Shown here one piece after another: positions 50,977 to 60,119 of a DNA stretch of 64,000 nucleotides. The stretch's first letter is position 1. Every line of letters starts with the position of its first letter. Under the pieces are notes generated by a model, which made no database searches, was not told the origin of the DNA, and worked only from the letters and a program-made list of their open reading frames with translations. Position numbers and translations under genes: made by a program. The DNA comes from Candidatus Zixiibacteriota bacterium (GTDB taxonomy: Bacteria > Zixibacteria > MSB-5A5 > GN15 > FEB-12), in contig JBFMDV010000013.1 in assembly GCA_040753875.1 (NCBI GenBank), positions 1 to 64,000 of the forward strand, written 5' to 3'.

Positions 50977-51372
50977 TACGAAATGTATCTGTTTGGAACC
51001 TGCACATTTTGGGGCTATTTCCTTGACAAGGGTTGGAGAAATGGTATATTTTGGCCGGTCGACAGGGGAAAAGGGTTGCTGGTATTCCTCACGACAAGGC
51101 CTTTTCTACTTCATGTGGTCTAACAGAGCTGGTTTGTTTAGTACACTGGTAAGAATTTGACACTCGCGTGATTCAGTCACCACTTTGGTAAGCGGCGGCT
51201 ATGTCTCGGGGACCGGTATTGTCCCTTTTCGACAAAGCGCCGCGGCGAAGCAGTGGCATAATCCGGGACCTGTAGTCCGGCCCAAGAGCCCCTGAGCTGA
51301 GACCGGAGATCGCGCGGACAGATAGATATGGGAAACATTCAATTGTCCAACATGAATGGATAGGAGAACAAC
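50977..51372 (+). other. Promoter and ~315-nt structured leader of the giant secreted protein
   Basis: A promoter (51023-51050) is followed by about 315 nt with no coding sequence before ATG 51373. Inside, GCGGCG (51192) pairs with CGCCGC (51239) around a nested stem GGGAC/GTCCC, then CCGG-rich stems and a G/A-rich tail lead to the AGGAG ribosome site. It does not match any riboswitch class I could recall. Confidence 0.55.
51023..51050 (+). promoter_or_regulatory. Promoter upstream of the giant secreted protein
   Basis: A perfect TTGACA (51023-51028), a 16-bp spacer and TATATT (51045-51050). The predicted transcription start near 51057 leaves a leader of roughly 315 nt. Confidence 0.7.
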
Positions 51373-54300
51373 ATGAAGCGATGGTCTCTGTTGCTGGGAC
51401 TCCTTGTCGTCCTGCTAGTGTCGTTCGACACGGCTCATGCCCAGGGTTGGGTAGGCGGCAGCATAGGAGTCGATGCAGTACAGGGTCTGGCCCACGGTGA
51501 CACGGTCTACGTAGGCAGCGACCTTCGATGGATCTTGCGACTTCGCAACGACTCGTTCAATTTCGCCTTCAGCAATGGCTTTAGAGTGTTTACGCCTGAT
51601 GGCGCCACGTGGGACAGTACCCGCGGTGATACACTCGGCTGGCGGCCGGGAGACCCAACGCCCGGAGTGGCGATCCTGGGAAAAGCCAATTTTGATCTGC
51701 CATACGGAATCAACTACTTCCCGCCGAGCCCGTCAACAAGCGTGGGGAGTGATACTGTTGGTTTCATCGCAGCCAAGATATTTGCTACGGGACTTCCTCC
51801 CAATTTCAATGACACGGCATGGGCGGTGACTGCCTTTAACATCAACCCGTCGTCGCATGGAAAACATATCTGCGTTGATTCTACGTGGTTCCGTCCTGGC
51901 GGTACCTGGAAGTGGCAGGCATCCGGTGGAATTCAACGTTTTCCGGCGTGGAGCGGGCAGGTCTGCTATACCATAGTTGATCCGAATCAGCCCACCGCCG
52001 AGTTGGTAGTGGTTCCCGACAGTCTCGGTTTCACGGCCACGGAGGGGGGCGCCAATCCGGCCGCACAGCAGTTCAATGTCTCCGAATTTGGCGGCACCGT
52101 GATTCCGTACAGCGCATCGGAAGCCGGGACCTGGCTTTCGCTCACCAATGCCAGCGGCAATACACCGGCGGATGTCGGCGTGAATGTCGATATTACAGGT
52201 GTCGCAGCAGGCACGTACACCGAATTGGTGACGGTAAGCTCGACTTCGGCACCATCGAAGACGGTCAAGGTTACGCTGGTGGTCAATCCGGCGCCGAAAG
52301 TACTGGTGGTATCGCCTGACACGTTGCGCTTCACTGCCCAGGAAGGGGGCGCGAATCCGGCTTCCCAGAATTTCAACGTGAGCGAAGCGGGCGGCGCGGC
52401 TATCGCCTACACGGCGGGTGAATCTGCTACCTGGCTTTCGCTGACTAATCCATCCGGCACAACGCCCGGCGACGTGACAGTGAACGTCATCATGGCGGGT
52501 GTTACGGCCGGGAGCTATACGGATCTGGTGACGGTGACTGCAGCCGAAGCAAGCAATTCGCCGCAGCTGGTAGTGATCGAACTGACAGTGACACCGGCGG
52601 CCAGCCTAATGGCCATTTCTCCGGATACGCTGAAATTCATCGCGATCGAAGGCGGCCCGAATCCTCCGAACGGGCAATTCCAGGTCACCTCGACCGGCGG
52701 CAGCGTGGACTATTTTGCTGAAGACACCTCAACGTGGTTCTCGCTGTTAAATGAAGACAGTGTCACGCCCGACTCGGTTCAGGTGCTGGTCGACATTACC
52801 GGTCTTGTGCCCGGCAATTATTTCGGCGACGTAACTTTCACTTCAGGTACGGCCGAAAACAGCCCGCAGGCTCGGGTCGTGATGCTGACCGTGGTGGCGC
52901 GTCCGAAGATCCTCGTGACGTCACCTGATACGCTGTACTTTACGGCTGTCGCGGGTGGCGCGAATCCCGCCTCCCAGACGTTTGCCGTTTCCGAACAGGG
53001 TGGCGCGGTAATTCCATATACCTCTCTTGAAGGAGCGTCCTGGCTGAGTTTGACCAACGCGTCAGGGAACACCCCGGACCTTGTCACAGTCAACGTTGAT
53101 ATTGCCGGACTCACAGACGGCAGCTACAGCGAGGCGGTCGTGACAACGTCGGCGGATGCTGTCAATGCCGACACCGTGGTGGTGCTACTCGATGTGTCCA
53201 CGTGTCCACAGTTGATTCTTACCCCGGCGAGCCGAAATTATTCCGTGTACACTAATACATTGCTGGAAATCAGCGATTCCATACAGCTCACCAGAGCTGG
53301 CGGCGCGGCATACGGCTGGAACATACTCAATGATGCCGGATTCCAGATCAACCCGACCTCAGGGGTGACGCCTGGTGTCATGACGATCTATGACACGATC
53401 ACGTATCTCAGCCCCGGGACGTTTACCCGCTGCATTCTAATAGAGGACAGCGCCTGCAGCGCGATCGATTCATTCTGTGTCACGGTCGAAGTCACCGAGG
53501 CGCCGTGCGCCCTGATAGTGACCTCGGATTCACTCCTGTCGTTCAACGTGACACAGGGGGATTCGCTGACCACGCCGGCGGCACGCTCGCTGTTCGTGTA
53601 CAGCTCTGATGATCTGGTCAGTTTCGAGTTTACGGTATCATCGGATTCCGCGTGGGTGCATTTCGCCCCGACTTTCGGCACCTCTCCCGAAAGCATTCTG
53701 GTGTCGGTCGACCCGACTGGTCTGCTGCCCGGTACCTATTTTGCCGACTGCCGCATCAGCACCGATAACATTTATGTATGCGAACCGAAGTTCAAGGTTG
53801 TCACGGTGATGATGACCGTGGTGGACAGCACCGCCAATCAGTTCTGCGCGTGGGTAGTGGACCCCGACGGCATCCAGATCCCTGGCGCTTTCGTGGACCT
53901 GTACGCCAGTTTCCCGGACAGCAACACCTGGCTCGATCGTCAGATATCGGATTCGAGTGGCGCGGTCTGGTTCCCCAGTTTCCCGGATACGTTTGACCTG
54001 TTTGCGCATAAAGACGGGTACTATCCGGCTGTGGCGAACGATCTGTCGTTTGGCAACAAGGGTGTGATGCTGGTGCTTCACCCGCTCCGTCCCGTGGTGG
54101 TCACCAGCCAGTGGGTTGACTACTTCTGCGATAATAATCTCCTAAACGATTATCCGCTGCCGGCCGGATCGGTGGTGGAAGCGACTGAACCGGGCGGATT
54201 GCTGGTCGGTCAGTTCTACGTGACCGAATTCGGCAAGTACGGTTTCATGCCGGTCTATCGTGCTAACGACACGCTGACCGACACGCTGGGCGCCATGACC

Positions 54301-55587
54301 GGCGACGTGCTCACGTTCTGGGTGAACGGACAGATGGCGATCGCCAACGGCGACGTTACTTATCCGGCTGCGTACGACCGGGTCATGGTCTGTCTCAACG
54401 CCGGTGGCGTTATCCAGAAGAACTGCCCGCTCCAAGAAGGCTGGAATCTGGTCTCTTGGAATATCGATACACCGGTTGATTTCCTGCCCGACATACTGGC
54501 GCCGATCGACAGTTGTATCGAAGTGGTGCTTGGATTCGAAGGGGGCGGTCTGACGTACGATCCTACACTGCCGCAGTTCTCGACCTTATGGTATGCCGAC
54601 CATTACAGTGGCTACTGGATAAAGGTCAGGTCGGGTTGCAGCGCCACGTTGTCGCTCACCGGAATTCCGGTCCCCGCCAACACGGCGATCCACGTGTATC
54701 GTGGCTGGAACCTGGTCAGCTATCTGCCGGAGTCCCCGTTGGCGCCGGTTGACGCGCTGTCCTCGATCGCGAGCAATCTCGTTATCGCCTACGGCTTCGA
54801 CAATGGCATCCAGATCTACCGTCCGAGCGGCGGTCAGTTCAATACCCTTACCGAGATGTCGACCTGCCACGGCTACTGGGTCAAAGTGACTCAGAACGGC
54901 GATTTGGTCTATCCGGGAGGCGCCGGCACGACTGTGGCGGCTGTTGAAAATCCGCACAATATCGCGGCTCGTCTGGCGGTTCCGTCGGACATCACGCCTA
55001 CCATGAGCTGGATGAACCTGTATTCTGCCGACCTTACGCTTGATGGCCGGACCGTGAAAGCGGGCACCACAATTACCGCTCATACCGAAAGCGGCGTCAA
55101 AGTGGGCAGCTTCACGCTGGCCAAAGACGGCAGCTTCGGCTTCATGCCGGTGTATGCCGATGATGAAGGTAACGGTCTGAAGCGCGGTGAGACATTCGTT
55201 CTGAAGGTCAACGGCGTGGAGACCAACGAGCAGTTTACCTACGGCACCGACGGTGATCGGCTTGAGGTGGCGGGGTTGACGGCGAAATCCTCGGATGCCA
55301 CCCTGCCGGGCAGCTTCGAGCTCGCGCAGAACTATCCGAACCCGTTCAACCCGTCGACCACTATAAGCTTCTCGCTGCCGGTGGGCGGAAAGGCGAAGCT
55401 CGAGATCTACAACATTCTTGGTGTGCTGGTGGCTACGCCGTATGATGGCGCTGCCGAAGCCGGGAAAACTGACGTGGTGTGGGACGGCAAGAACGCCAGT
55501 GGCGAAACGGTCGCCTCGGGTGTCTACCTCTATCGCCTCACCTCGGGCAGCTTCACCGAAACCAGGAAGATGATGCTCTTGAAGTAG
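51373..55587 (+). CDS. 1404-residue secreted BACON-repeat protein with C-terminal sorting domain
   Basis: A 1404-residue exported protein. It has a signal peptide (LLLGLLVVLLVSFDTAHA). Four clear tandem repeats of about 100 residues begin near residues 213, 313, 415 and 516 (pattern PDTLxFTAxEGGANPASQxF, then TWLSLTNxSG), which are BACON-type beta-sandwich domains; two weaker ones follow. Then come a carboxypeptidase-regulatory-like domain, a GFMPVY domain, a pair of GWNLVS units, and a second GFMPVY domain. The end ELAQNYPNPFNPSTTISFSLP is the sorting/FlgD-like domain used by type IX-like secretion. Binding to glycans or to the cell surface is likely but unproven. Confidence 0.9.
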   Translation: MKRWSLLLGLLVVLLVSFDTAHAQGWVGGSIGVDAVQGLAHGDTVYVGSDLRWILRLRNDSFNFAFSNGFRVFTPDGATWDSTRGDTLGWRPGDPTPGVAILGKANFDLPYGINYFPPSPSTSVGSDTVGFIAAKIFATGLPPNFNDTAWAVTAFNINPSSHGKHICVDSTWFRPGGTWKWQASGGIQRFPAWSGQVCYTIVDPNQPTAELVVVPDSLGFTATEGGANPAAQQFNVSEFGGTVIPYSASEAGTWLSLTNASGNTPADVGVNVDITGVAAGTYTELVTVSSTSAPSKTVKVTLVVNPAPKVLVVSPDTLRFTAQEGGANPASQNFNVSEAGGAAIAYTAGESATWLSLTNPSGTTPGDVTVNVIMAGVTAGSYTDLVTVTAAEASNSPQLVVIELTVTPAASLMAISPDTLKFIAIEGGPNPPNGQFQVTSTGGSVDYFAEDTSTWFSLLNEDSVTPDSVQVLVDITGLVPGNYFGDVTFTSGTAENSPQARVVMLTVVARPKILVTSPDTLYFTAVAGGANPASQTFAVSEQGGAVIPYTSLEGASWLSLTNASGNTPDLVTVNVDIAGLTDGSYSEAVVTTSADAVNADTVVVLLDVSTCPQLILTPASRNYSVYTNTLLEISDSIQLTRAGGAAYGWNILNDAGFQINPTSGVTPGVMTIYDTITYLSPGTFTRCILIEDSACSAIDSFCVTVEVTEAPCALIVTSDSLLSFNVTQGDSLTTPAARSLFVYSSDDLVSFEFTVSSDSAWVHFAPTFGTSPESILVSVDPTGLLPGTYFADCRISTDNIYVCEPKFKVVTVMMTVVDSTANQFCAWVVDPDGIQIPGAFVDLYASFPDSNTWLDRQISDSSGAVWFPSFPDTFDLFAHKDGYYPAVANDLSFGNKGVMLVLHPLRPVVVTSQWVDYFCDNNLLNDYPLPAGSVVEATEPGGLLVGQFYVTEFGKYGFMPVYRANDTLTDTLGAMTGDVLTFWVNGQMAIANGDVTYPAAYDRVMVCLNAGGVIQKNCPLQEGWNLVSWNIDTPVDFLPDILAPIDSCIEVVLGFEGGGLTYDPTLPQFSTLWYADHYSGYWIKVRSGCSATLSLTGIPVPANTAIHVYRGWNLVSYLPESPLAPVDALSSIASNLVIAYGFDNGIQIYRPSGGQFNTLTEMSTCHGYWVKVTQNGDLVYPGGAGTTVAAVENPHNIAARLAVPSDITPTMSWMNLYSADLTLDGRTVKAGTTITAHTESGVKVGSFTLAKDGSFGFMPVYADDEGNGLKRGETFVLKVNGVETNEQFTYGTDGDRLEVAGLTAKSSDATLPGSFELAQNYPNPFNPSTTISFSLPVGGKAKLEIYNILGVLVATPYDGAAEAGKTDVVWDGKNASGETVASGVYLYRLTSGSFTETRKMMLLK
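52006..53220 (+). repeat. Four tandem ~300-bp coding repeats (BACON domains)
   Basis: Within the giant gene, four repeats follow at 300-306 bp intervals, each with the same order of motifs (PDTLxF, GGANP, TWLSLTN, DITG). They have diverged at the DNA level, so recombination between them is not recent. Confidence 0.8.
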
Positions 55588-55613
55588 TCGCGTTTTTGAG
55601 ATACTCTATCGAT

Positions 55614-55637
55614 CCGGCCCCGCCTGGGCGGGGCCGG
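55614..55637 (+). promoter_or_regulatory. Intergenic hairpin between two secreted-protein genes
   Basis: CCGGCCCCGCC and GGCGGGGCCGG form a perfect 10-11-bp stem around a short loop, 27 bp after the stop of the giant gene and about 20 bp before the next start. No T-run follows, so it probably lowers or stabilises transcripts instead of ending them fully. Confidence 0.5.
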
Positions 55638-55657
55638 ACGAACAAGGCGGTGATGTT

Positions 55658-56680
55658 GTGAGAAAGCGCATTGTGATGCTTCTGTTGGCTGCAGGAATAA
55701 CAGTATGTCTTTCCGGGAACCTGTCGGCCCAGATCATACCCACACCGTGGTGGGCAGGCTTCTATGACAGTTTGTATCTTTCCACGTTCAACGGTGATTC
55801 ATTACCGCCCGGTTCGATCATACAGGCTTACGACCCACAGGATGTGCTGTGCGGTCAGGATACGGTTGGTGTAGCGGGGACTTTCGGTTTCATGTCGGTG
55901 TACGGTGACGACGTTGCCAACACGCCGGCTGTCGACGAAGGGGCTGTTGACGGTGACAGTATCAGATTCAAGGTCAATGGCCGCTGGGCGACGGTAACCG
56001 GTGACAACACCTGGGCTGATCAGGTATTGCGACCCGTTTCCCTTTCCGTCACGGGTGCGGTGGTCGCTTTTTCTGCATTGTCGCTTCCGAGGGACACGCT
56101 GGTTCCCTTCAACGACACCATCATGTTGTATGGCAGGATTCAGAATAACGGCGACGGGCTCGACTTTTATGGCGTGAATGTCACCGATTCGAAGGGGTGG
56201 GAAATCATCTATCCGGTGCAATACAACTATGCTGGTCAGGGACAGTGGGTCGACGTATGGTTTGGCGTTGTTGTACCGACCTGGCCGGGGATTGACACGG
56301 TCGAGCACGTTTATTATTCGTTCTTTAGCCACCTTGATACCAGCCAGCACATTGACGATTCGTGCATTTTATTCGTCTCAATTACCGATGTGAACGACGG
56401 CAGCAGTTCGCTGCCGAACGGATTCACGCTGTTCCAAAACTACCCGAACCCGTTCAATCCGAGCACGGTTGTTTCGTTCTCGCTGCCGAGCCGAAGCGCC
56501 GTGCAGTTCGAAGTGTACGATATGCTAGGGCGACAGGTTGAATTCCGAGACCTGGGGAGTCTGAATTCGGGCAACCACGAGATCGAGTTTGACGCTTCAT
56601 CGCTTGCCAGCGGCGTCTATCTGTATCGCATCGTGACCGAAGAGGCGAGCCTCTCGCGGAAGATGATGCTGGTCAAATAG
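55658..56680 (+). CDS. Secreted protein with GFMPVY-type domain and sorting domain
   Basis: A 340-residue exported protein (GTG start) with a signal peptide (VMLLLAAGITVCLSGNLSAQ). Residues about 28-130 repeat the domain seen twice in the preceding giant protein (WAGFYDSLYLS, GTFGFMSVYGDD, IRFKVNGRWA). A central beta-sandwich follows, and the end FQNYPNPFNPSTVVSFSLP is the same sorting/FlgD-like domain ending in KMMLVK. It lies 70 bp after the giant gene, and the two may form a surface system. Confidence 0.88.
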   Translation: MRKRIVMLLLAAGITVCLSGNLSAQIIPTPWWAGFYDSLYLSTFNGDSLPPGSIIQAYDPQDVLCGQDTVGVAGTFGFMSVYGDDVANTPAVDEGAVDGDSIRFKVNGRWATVTGDNTWADQVLRPVSLSVTGAVVAFSALSLPRDTLVPFNDTIMLYGRIQNNGDGLDFYGVNVTDSKGWEIIYPVQYNYAGQGQWVDVWFGVVVPTWPGIDTVEHVYYSFFSHLDTSQHIDDSCILFVSITDVNDGSSSLPNGFTLFQNYPNPFNPSTVVSFSLPSRSAVQFEVYDMLGRQVEFRDLGSLNSGNHEIEFDASSLASGVYLYRIVTEEASLSRKMMLVK

Positions 56681-56708
56681 AATTATCATCCGATCGTGAA
56701 CCTTGGAA

Positions 56709-56730
56709 AACCCCGGCTGCCGCCGGGGTT
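56709..56730 (+). terminator. Rho-independent terminator after the secreted-protein genes
   Basis: AACCCCGGC and GCCGGGGTT form a perfect 9-bp stem with a TGCC loop, followed by TTTC. It lies 28 bp after the stop of the 340-residue protein. Confidence 0.85.
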
Positions 56731-56831
56731 TTTCTTATAGTGGAGTGTGACGGGTGACAGGAGCCTTTGGAAATGCTCTTCGAGTCCGGCAAGCTTCCGG
56801 CGAAATCGGAGCAGTGGTGTCAATTTAGTAG

Positions 56832-56861
56832 TTGCTCGCTGGTTGCGATGGGTGGTATACT
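56832..56861 (+). promoter_or_regulatory. Promoter of the PP2C phosphatase gene
   Basis: TTGCTC (56832-56837), an 18-bp spacer and TATACT (56856-56861). It places the transcription start near 56868, downstream of the ATG at 56848, which supports GTG 56905 as the real start codon. Confidence 0.55.
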
Positions 56862-56904
56862 TTTTGATATATTTGATTTGGACAATTCTGCAGCAAGGAC
56901 ACAT

Positions 56905-57903
56905 GTGCCGCTGAAACTCAAGGTTATCGCCCGCACGGACAAAGGGCTGGTCCGCCCCGGCAATGAGGATTATCTCCATATCGATGACGAAAACCTGGTG
57001 TACGCAGTATGCGACGGTATGGGAGGACACCAGGCCGGTGAGGTAGCATCGATGACCGCCTCAGAAGTTATCAAGACGGCGTTTTTGGAATTTTCCGCGG
57101 AATTGATGCAGGACCCCTTGCTCACGCTGAATCGAACCGTCCCCGGCACCGGCGACCTACTTCTCAAGGCAATTCGCCTGGCCAATCGGGCCATTTATCG
57201 GAAGGCGCAGATGGACCCATCGCTGACCGGCATGGGCACAACGATCATCTCGGTGGCCTGTGAGGCGGACATCATGTCAATCGCTCACGTGGGGGACAGC
57301 CGCGCCTACCGTCTGCGTCAGGACAAGATCGAGCCGCTTACTGTCGACCACTCCTGGGTGGCGGAGATGCAGGCTCAGCAGAATCTCAGCCGGGAAGAGG
57401 CGAACGCGCTGGTGGGAAAGAACATCATTCTGAGAGCACTGGGTGTTCGCGAGAATATCGAGATCGACTACCGCATCATCCGTTTGCAGCCAGGGGATCA
57501 ATTCCTGTTGTGCTCCGATGGTCTCTGTGGATATGCCGATGATGACGAGATTTTCGAGATCGCCCGTCCACGGCGGGACAATCTCGAAAAGATGGCCGAG
57601 GACCTCATCCAGATGGCCAACGACCGAGGGGGGCCGGACAACGTGAGTGTTATCATCATCGAGGTACTGGAGGTGAACAAATCGGTGCTGCCGGAGCTTG
57701 AGGTCATGACCTTCCCGTCCGAATCGCCGGAGGCACTGGAGGCGGAGGATCATTGGATCGATAAGATCCTGGCGCGTCAGCCGACCGTCACGGCGGAAAT
57801 CCAATCCGGGACCGGATCCCCGCGCCCGCTGCTTCTGGCGGGTATTTTCTGCCTGTTTGCGGCCGTGGCTGCCCTCATTGTGTACCTTGTTGCCTTCAAA
57901 TGA
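56905..57903 (+). CDS. PP2C-family Ser/Thr protein phosphatase
   Basis: A 332-residue Stp1/PrpC-like phosphatase. Metal-binding motifs are intact: RPGNEDYL, VCDGMGGHQAGEVAS, VGDSRAYRL and DNVSVIIIEV. A single C-terminal span (LLLAGIFCLFAAVAALIVYLV) anchors it to the membrane with the catalytic domain inside. GTG 56905 has AAGGA at 56894-56898 at proper spacing and fits the promoter; ATG 56848 is upstream of the predicted transcription start. It could reverse the phosphorylations made by Ser/Thr kinases such as the one at 35342. Confidence 0.92.
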   Translation: MPLKLKVIARTDKGLVRPGNEDYLHIDDENLVYAVCDGMGGHQAGEVASMTASEVIKTAFLEFSAELMQDPLLTLNRTVPGTGDLLLKAIRLANRAIYRKAQMDPSLTGMGTTIISVACEADIMSIAHVGDSRAYRLRQDKIEPLTVDHSWVAEMQAQQNLSREEANALVGKNIILRALGVRENIEIDYRIIRLQPGDQFLLCSDGLCGYADDDEIFEIARPRRDNLEKMAEDLIQMANDRGGPDNVSVIIIEVLEVNKSVLPELEVMTFPSESPEALEAEDHWIDKILARQPTVTAEIQSGTGSPRPLLLAGIFCLFAAVAALIVYLVAFK

Positions 57904-58013
57904 TCCGTCTGTCAGGCGGGCCAATCGCTGACCGCATCAATAATTCCCCTGCCGTAATCTCGCGATTCCGATATATACTGTAGCTGCCGGAGATATGCGG
58001 CCAAAGAGCGATT

Positions 58014-59207
58014 ATGATCAGCCAGACAAAAAACGAACAGCCGTTGCTGGGTCTTACTGGTAGGCGAAATTGGCTCATCCTGTGGTTACTCTGGACCGCC
58101 ATAGGGCTCCTTCATGCCGTGCGGTTGTACACGGTCTACAACTTCCGAATGCAGGAGCTGTGGCTGTCGTGGCCGCAGGCTATTGTCTGGTCCCTGATCG
58201 AATGGTATATTTGGGGCCTTCTCAGTCTGGTCATCGTGCGCGTGTGCGTCTGGTTGCCCTTTGATCGCAAGACCTGGAAGCGCAGTCTGTTTCTTCAGAT
58301 TGCCGCAGCCGTGCCAATCGTGCTCTTGCACGTGGTGGTCTGGGCCTCCCTCTCGCGTGCAACAAGTCACTGGTACTACAATAAGGTTACCTCGTTCGCC
58401 GGCACGTATTCTGATGCGATCCTTGGAGGCATAGTGGGTCGCGCCCAGGCGGGACTGCTCACTTACTTTCTGATTGCGGCCGCGGTATACGCCATCCGGC
58501 ACTACCGGAGCCTGAGGGAGCGGGAGGTCCATCTGGCGAGTCTGCAGGCGCAGTTGGCCGGTGCCCGTCTGGAAACACTCAAGGCGCAACTCCATCCCCA
58601 TTTTCTCTTTAACACGCTCAATGCCATCTCGAGCTTGATCCACACCGATCCGGGGCAGGCCGATTATGTCATCGCCCGCCTCAGCGACTTGCTTCGCACC
58701 ACACTTGATTCCTCCGCCAGCCAACAATGGACTCTGCGGCAGGAACTGGCATTCCTGGACTGTTATCTGGATATCCAGAAATGCCGTTTCCCCGATCGAC
58801 TTCGTGTGCGGCAAGATATTGACCCCGATACTCTCGATGCGCTCGTGCCGACAGTGGCTCTTCAACCGCTCGTGGAGAACGCAATCCGACACGGGATTTC
58901 ACACCGGGTTGAGGGAGGGGAGTTGATCATCAGAGGAAGGCGCGAAAACACACAGCTCGTGCTGGAGGTTGCCGACGATGGCCCGGGTTTCGTGAACGGT
59001 AACCGCGACGGCAGCGGGAAGGGGATAGCGTTGACGCGCGACCGCTTGCATCAGTTCTTTGGGGAGAACGGTTCGCTCACGATTACACAACAGCGTCATA
59101 ACGGTGTTCTGGCCTCAATTCGAATTCCCCTCATAATGGATAATCGCAAATGCGAAGATTTCGCGGATCAACAGAATGGATCGCCCGGTTCGAGCGCTGA
59201 TCGTTGA
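58014..59207 (+). CDS. LytS/YehU-type sensor histidine kinase
   Basis: A 397-residue membrane kinase of the His_kinase family (PF06580 type). Four or five spans occupy about 20-165. The phosphorylated His is in LKAQLHPHFLFNTLNAISS, the N box is VENAIRHGIS, and the G-box region is DDGPGFVNG with GKGIALTRDRL. Ligand or membrane signals are sensed by the N-terminal spans. It overlaps the LytTR regulator gene by 32 bp, so the two are a cognate pair. Confidence 0.92.
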   Translation: MISQTKNEQPLLGLTGRRNWLILWLLWTAIGLLHAVRLYTVYNFRMQELWLSWPQAIVWSLIEWYIWGLLSLVIVRVCVWLPFDRKTWKRSLFLQIAAAVPIVLLHVVVWASLSRATSHWYYNKVTSFAGTYSDAILGGIVGRAQAGLLTYFLIAAAVYAIRHYRSLREREVHLASLQAQLAGARLETLKAQLHPHFLFNTLNAISSLIHTDPGQADYVIARLSDLLRTTLDSSASQQWTLRQELAFLDCYLDIQKCRFPDRLRVRQDIDPDTLDALVPTVALQPLVENAIRHGISHRVEGGELIIRGRRENTQLVLEVADDGPGFVNGNRDGSGKGIALTRDRLHQFFGENGSLTITQQRHNGVLASIRIPLIMDNRKCEDFADQQNGSPGSSADR

Positions 59208-59940
59208 TGACGAGCCGCTGGCACGCAAGCGGATCATGACTCTCCTTTCGAGTTTCGCGGACATTACGGTTATAGGCGAGGCGGCCAATGGCGTGGAGGC
59301 GATAGAGGCGATCCGTCGGCGTACCCCCGATCTGGTATTCCTCGATGTGCAGATGCCGGGACTCGATGGGTTCGATGTGATCCGCGAGATAGGTACCGAG
59401 CGAATGCCGATGGTGATCTTCGTGACGGCGTTCGACACGCATGCGGTGAAAGCGTTCGAGGTAAACGCCCTTGATTATCTGTTGAAGCCGTTCGACAAGA
59501 GCCGGTTCGCCAAAGCGCTTGAACGAGCGTTTGGAGAACTGCGGCATCGAAAGCCTGCAGGGCAATTGTCAAATCTGCTGGCTGCTGCCACCATGCGCCC
59601 ACCTGAAGAGATGCGGCTCTTGGTGCGTACGTTCGGTCGTGTAACCATCGTTATAGCCGGACAGATCGATTGGATTCGCTCGGCCGGCAATTATGCCGAG
59701 TTGCACGTCGGCCATGAAACGCACCTGTTGCGCGAGACGATGCAGACTCTCGGCGCGCGCCTCCGGCCGGCCGGTTTCGTGCGGATACACCGCGGTTATA
59801 TCATAAACAAAAGGCGCGTTCGTTCATTGCGAATTCACGACGACGGCGACGGTACCGTCCTGCTTCACGACCATACCGAACTGCCGCTGAGCCGGAGATA
59901 TCGACGAGCGCTCGACCAGATGTTGCACTCAGATCAGTGA
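59176..59940 (+). CDS. LytTR-family response regulator
   Basis: A 254-residue regulator with a receiver domain (1-120; DDEP at 11-14, phosphoacceptor Asp57 in LVFLDVQMPG, Lys in YLLKPF) and a LytTR DNA-binding domain (about 145-250, with IDWIRSAGNYAELHVG and FVRIHRGYIINKRRVRS). LytTR proteins bind promoter repeats and often control envelope, quorum or bacteriocin genes. Its neighbour downstream encodes a secreted beta-helix protein, but control of it is not shown. Confidence 0.93.
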   Translation: MDRPVRALIVDDEPLARKRIMTLLSSFADITVIGEAANGVEAIEAIRRRTPDLVFLDVQMPGLDGFDVIREIGTERMPMVIFVTAFDTHAVKAFEVNALDYLLKPFDKSRFAKALERAFGELRHRKPAGQLSNLLAAATMRPPEEMRLLVRTFGRVTIVIAGQIDWIRSAGNYAELHVGHETHLLRETMQTLGARLRPAGFVRIHRGYIINKRRVRSLRIHDDGDGTVLLHDHTELPLSRRYRRALDQMLHSDQ

Positions 59941-60119
59941 CCTTCAGGTAACGGTCCTCTCCGCTTATCACCCTCAGCCCACCGTCTGTCACTCTTAGCG
60001 CGGCTTTCTGTGCCCTGCGAGTAGCTTACGGCTGAGAAATTGAATCGCTGCTCCGGGCGGGTCATGCTCCGTGCAACGGTTCATCATACGATTGTACTCA
60101 TTGGCACATAGAGGAAACC

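Noticed and set aside
51180-51310. A cobalamin, c-di-GMP, TPP or SAM riboswitch in the leader of the giant gene
   Set aside because: GCAGTGGC and CTGAGA-like bits recall cobalamin and TPP elements, but the conserved core boxes and their order are absent.
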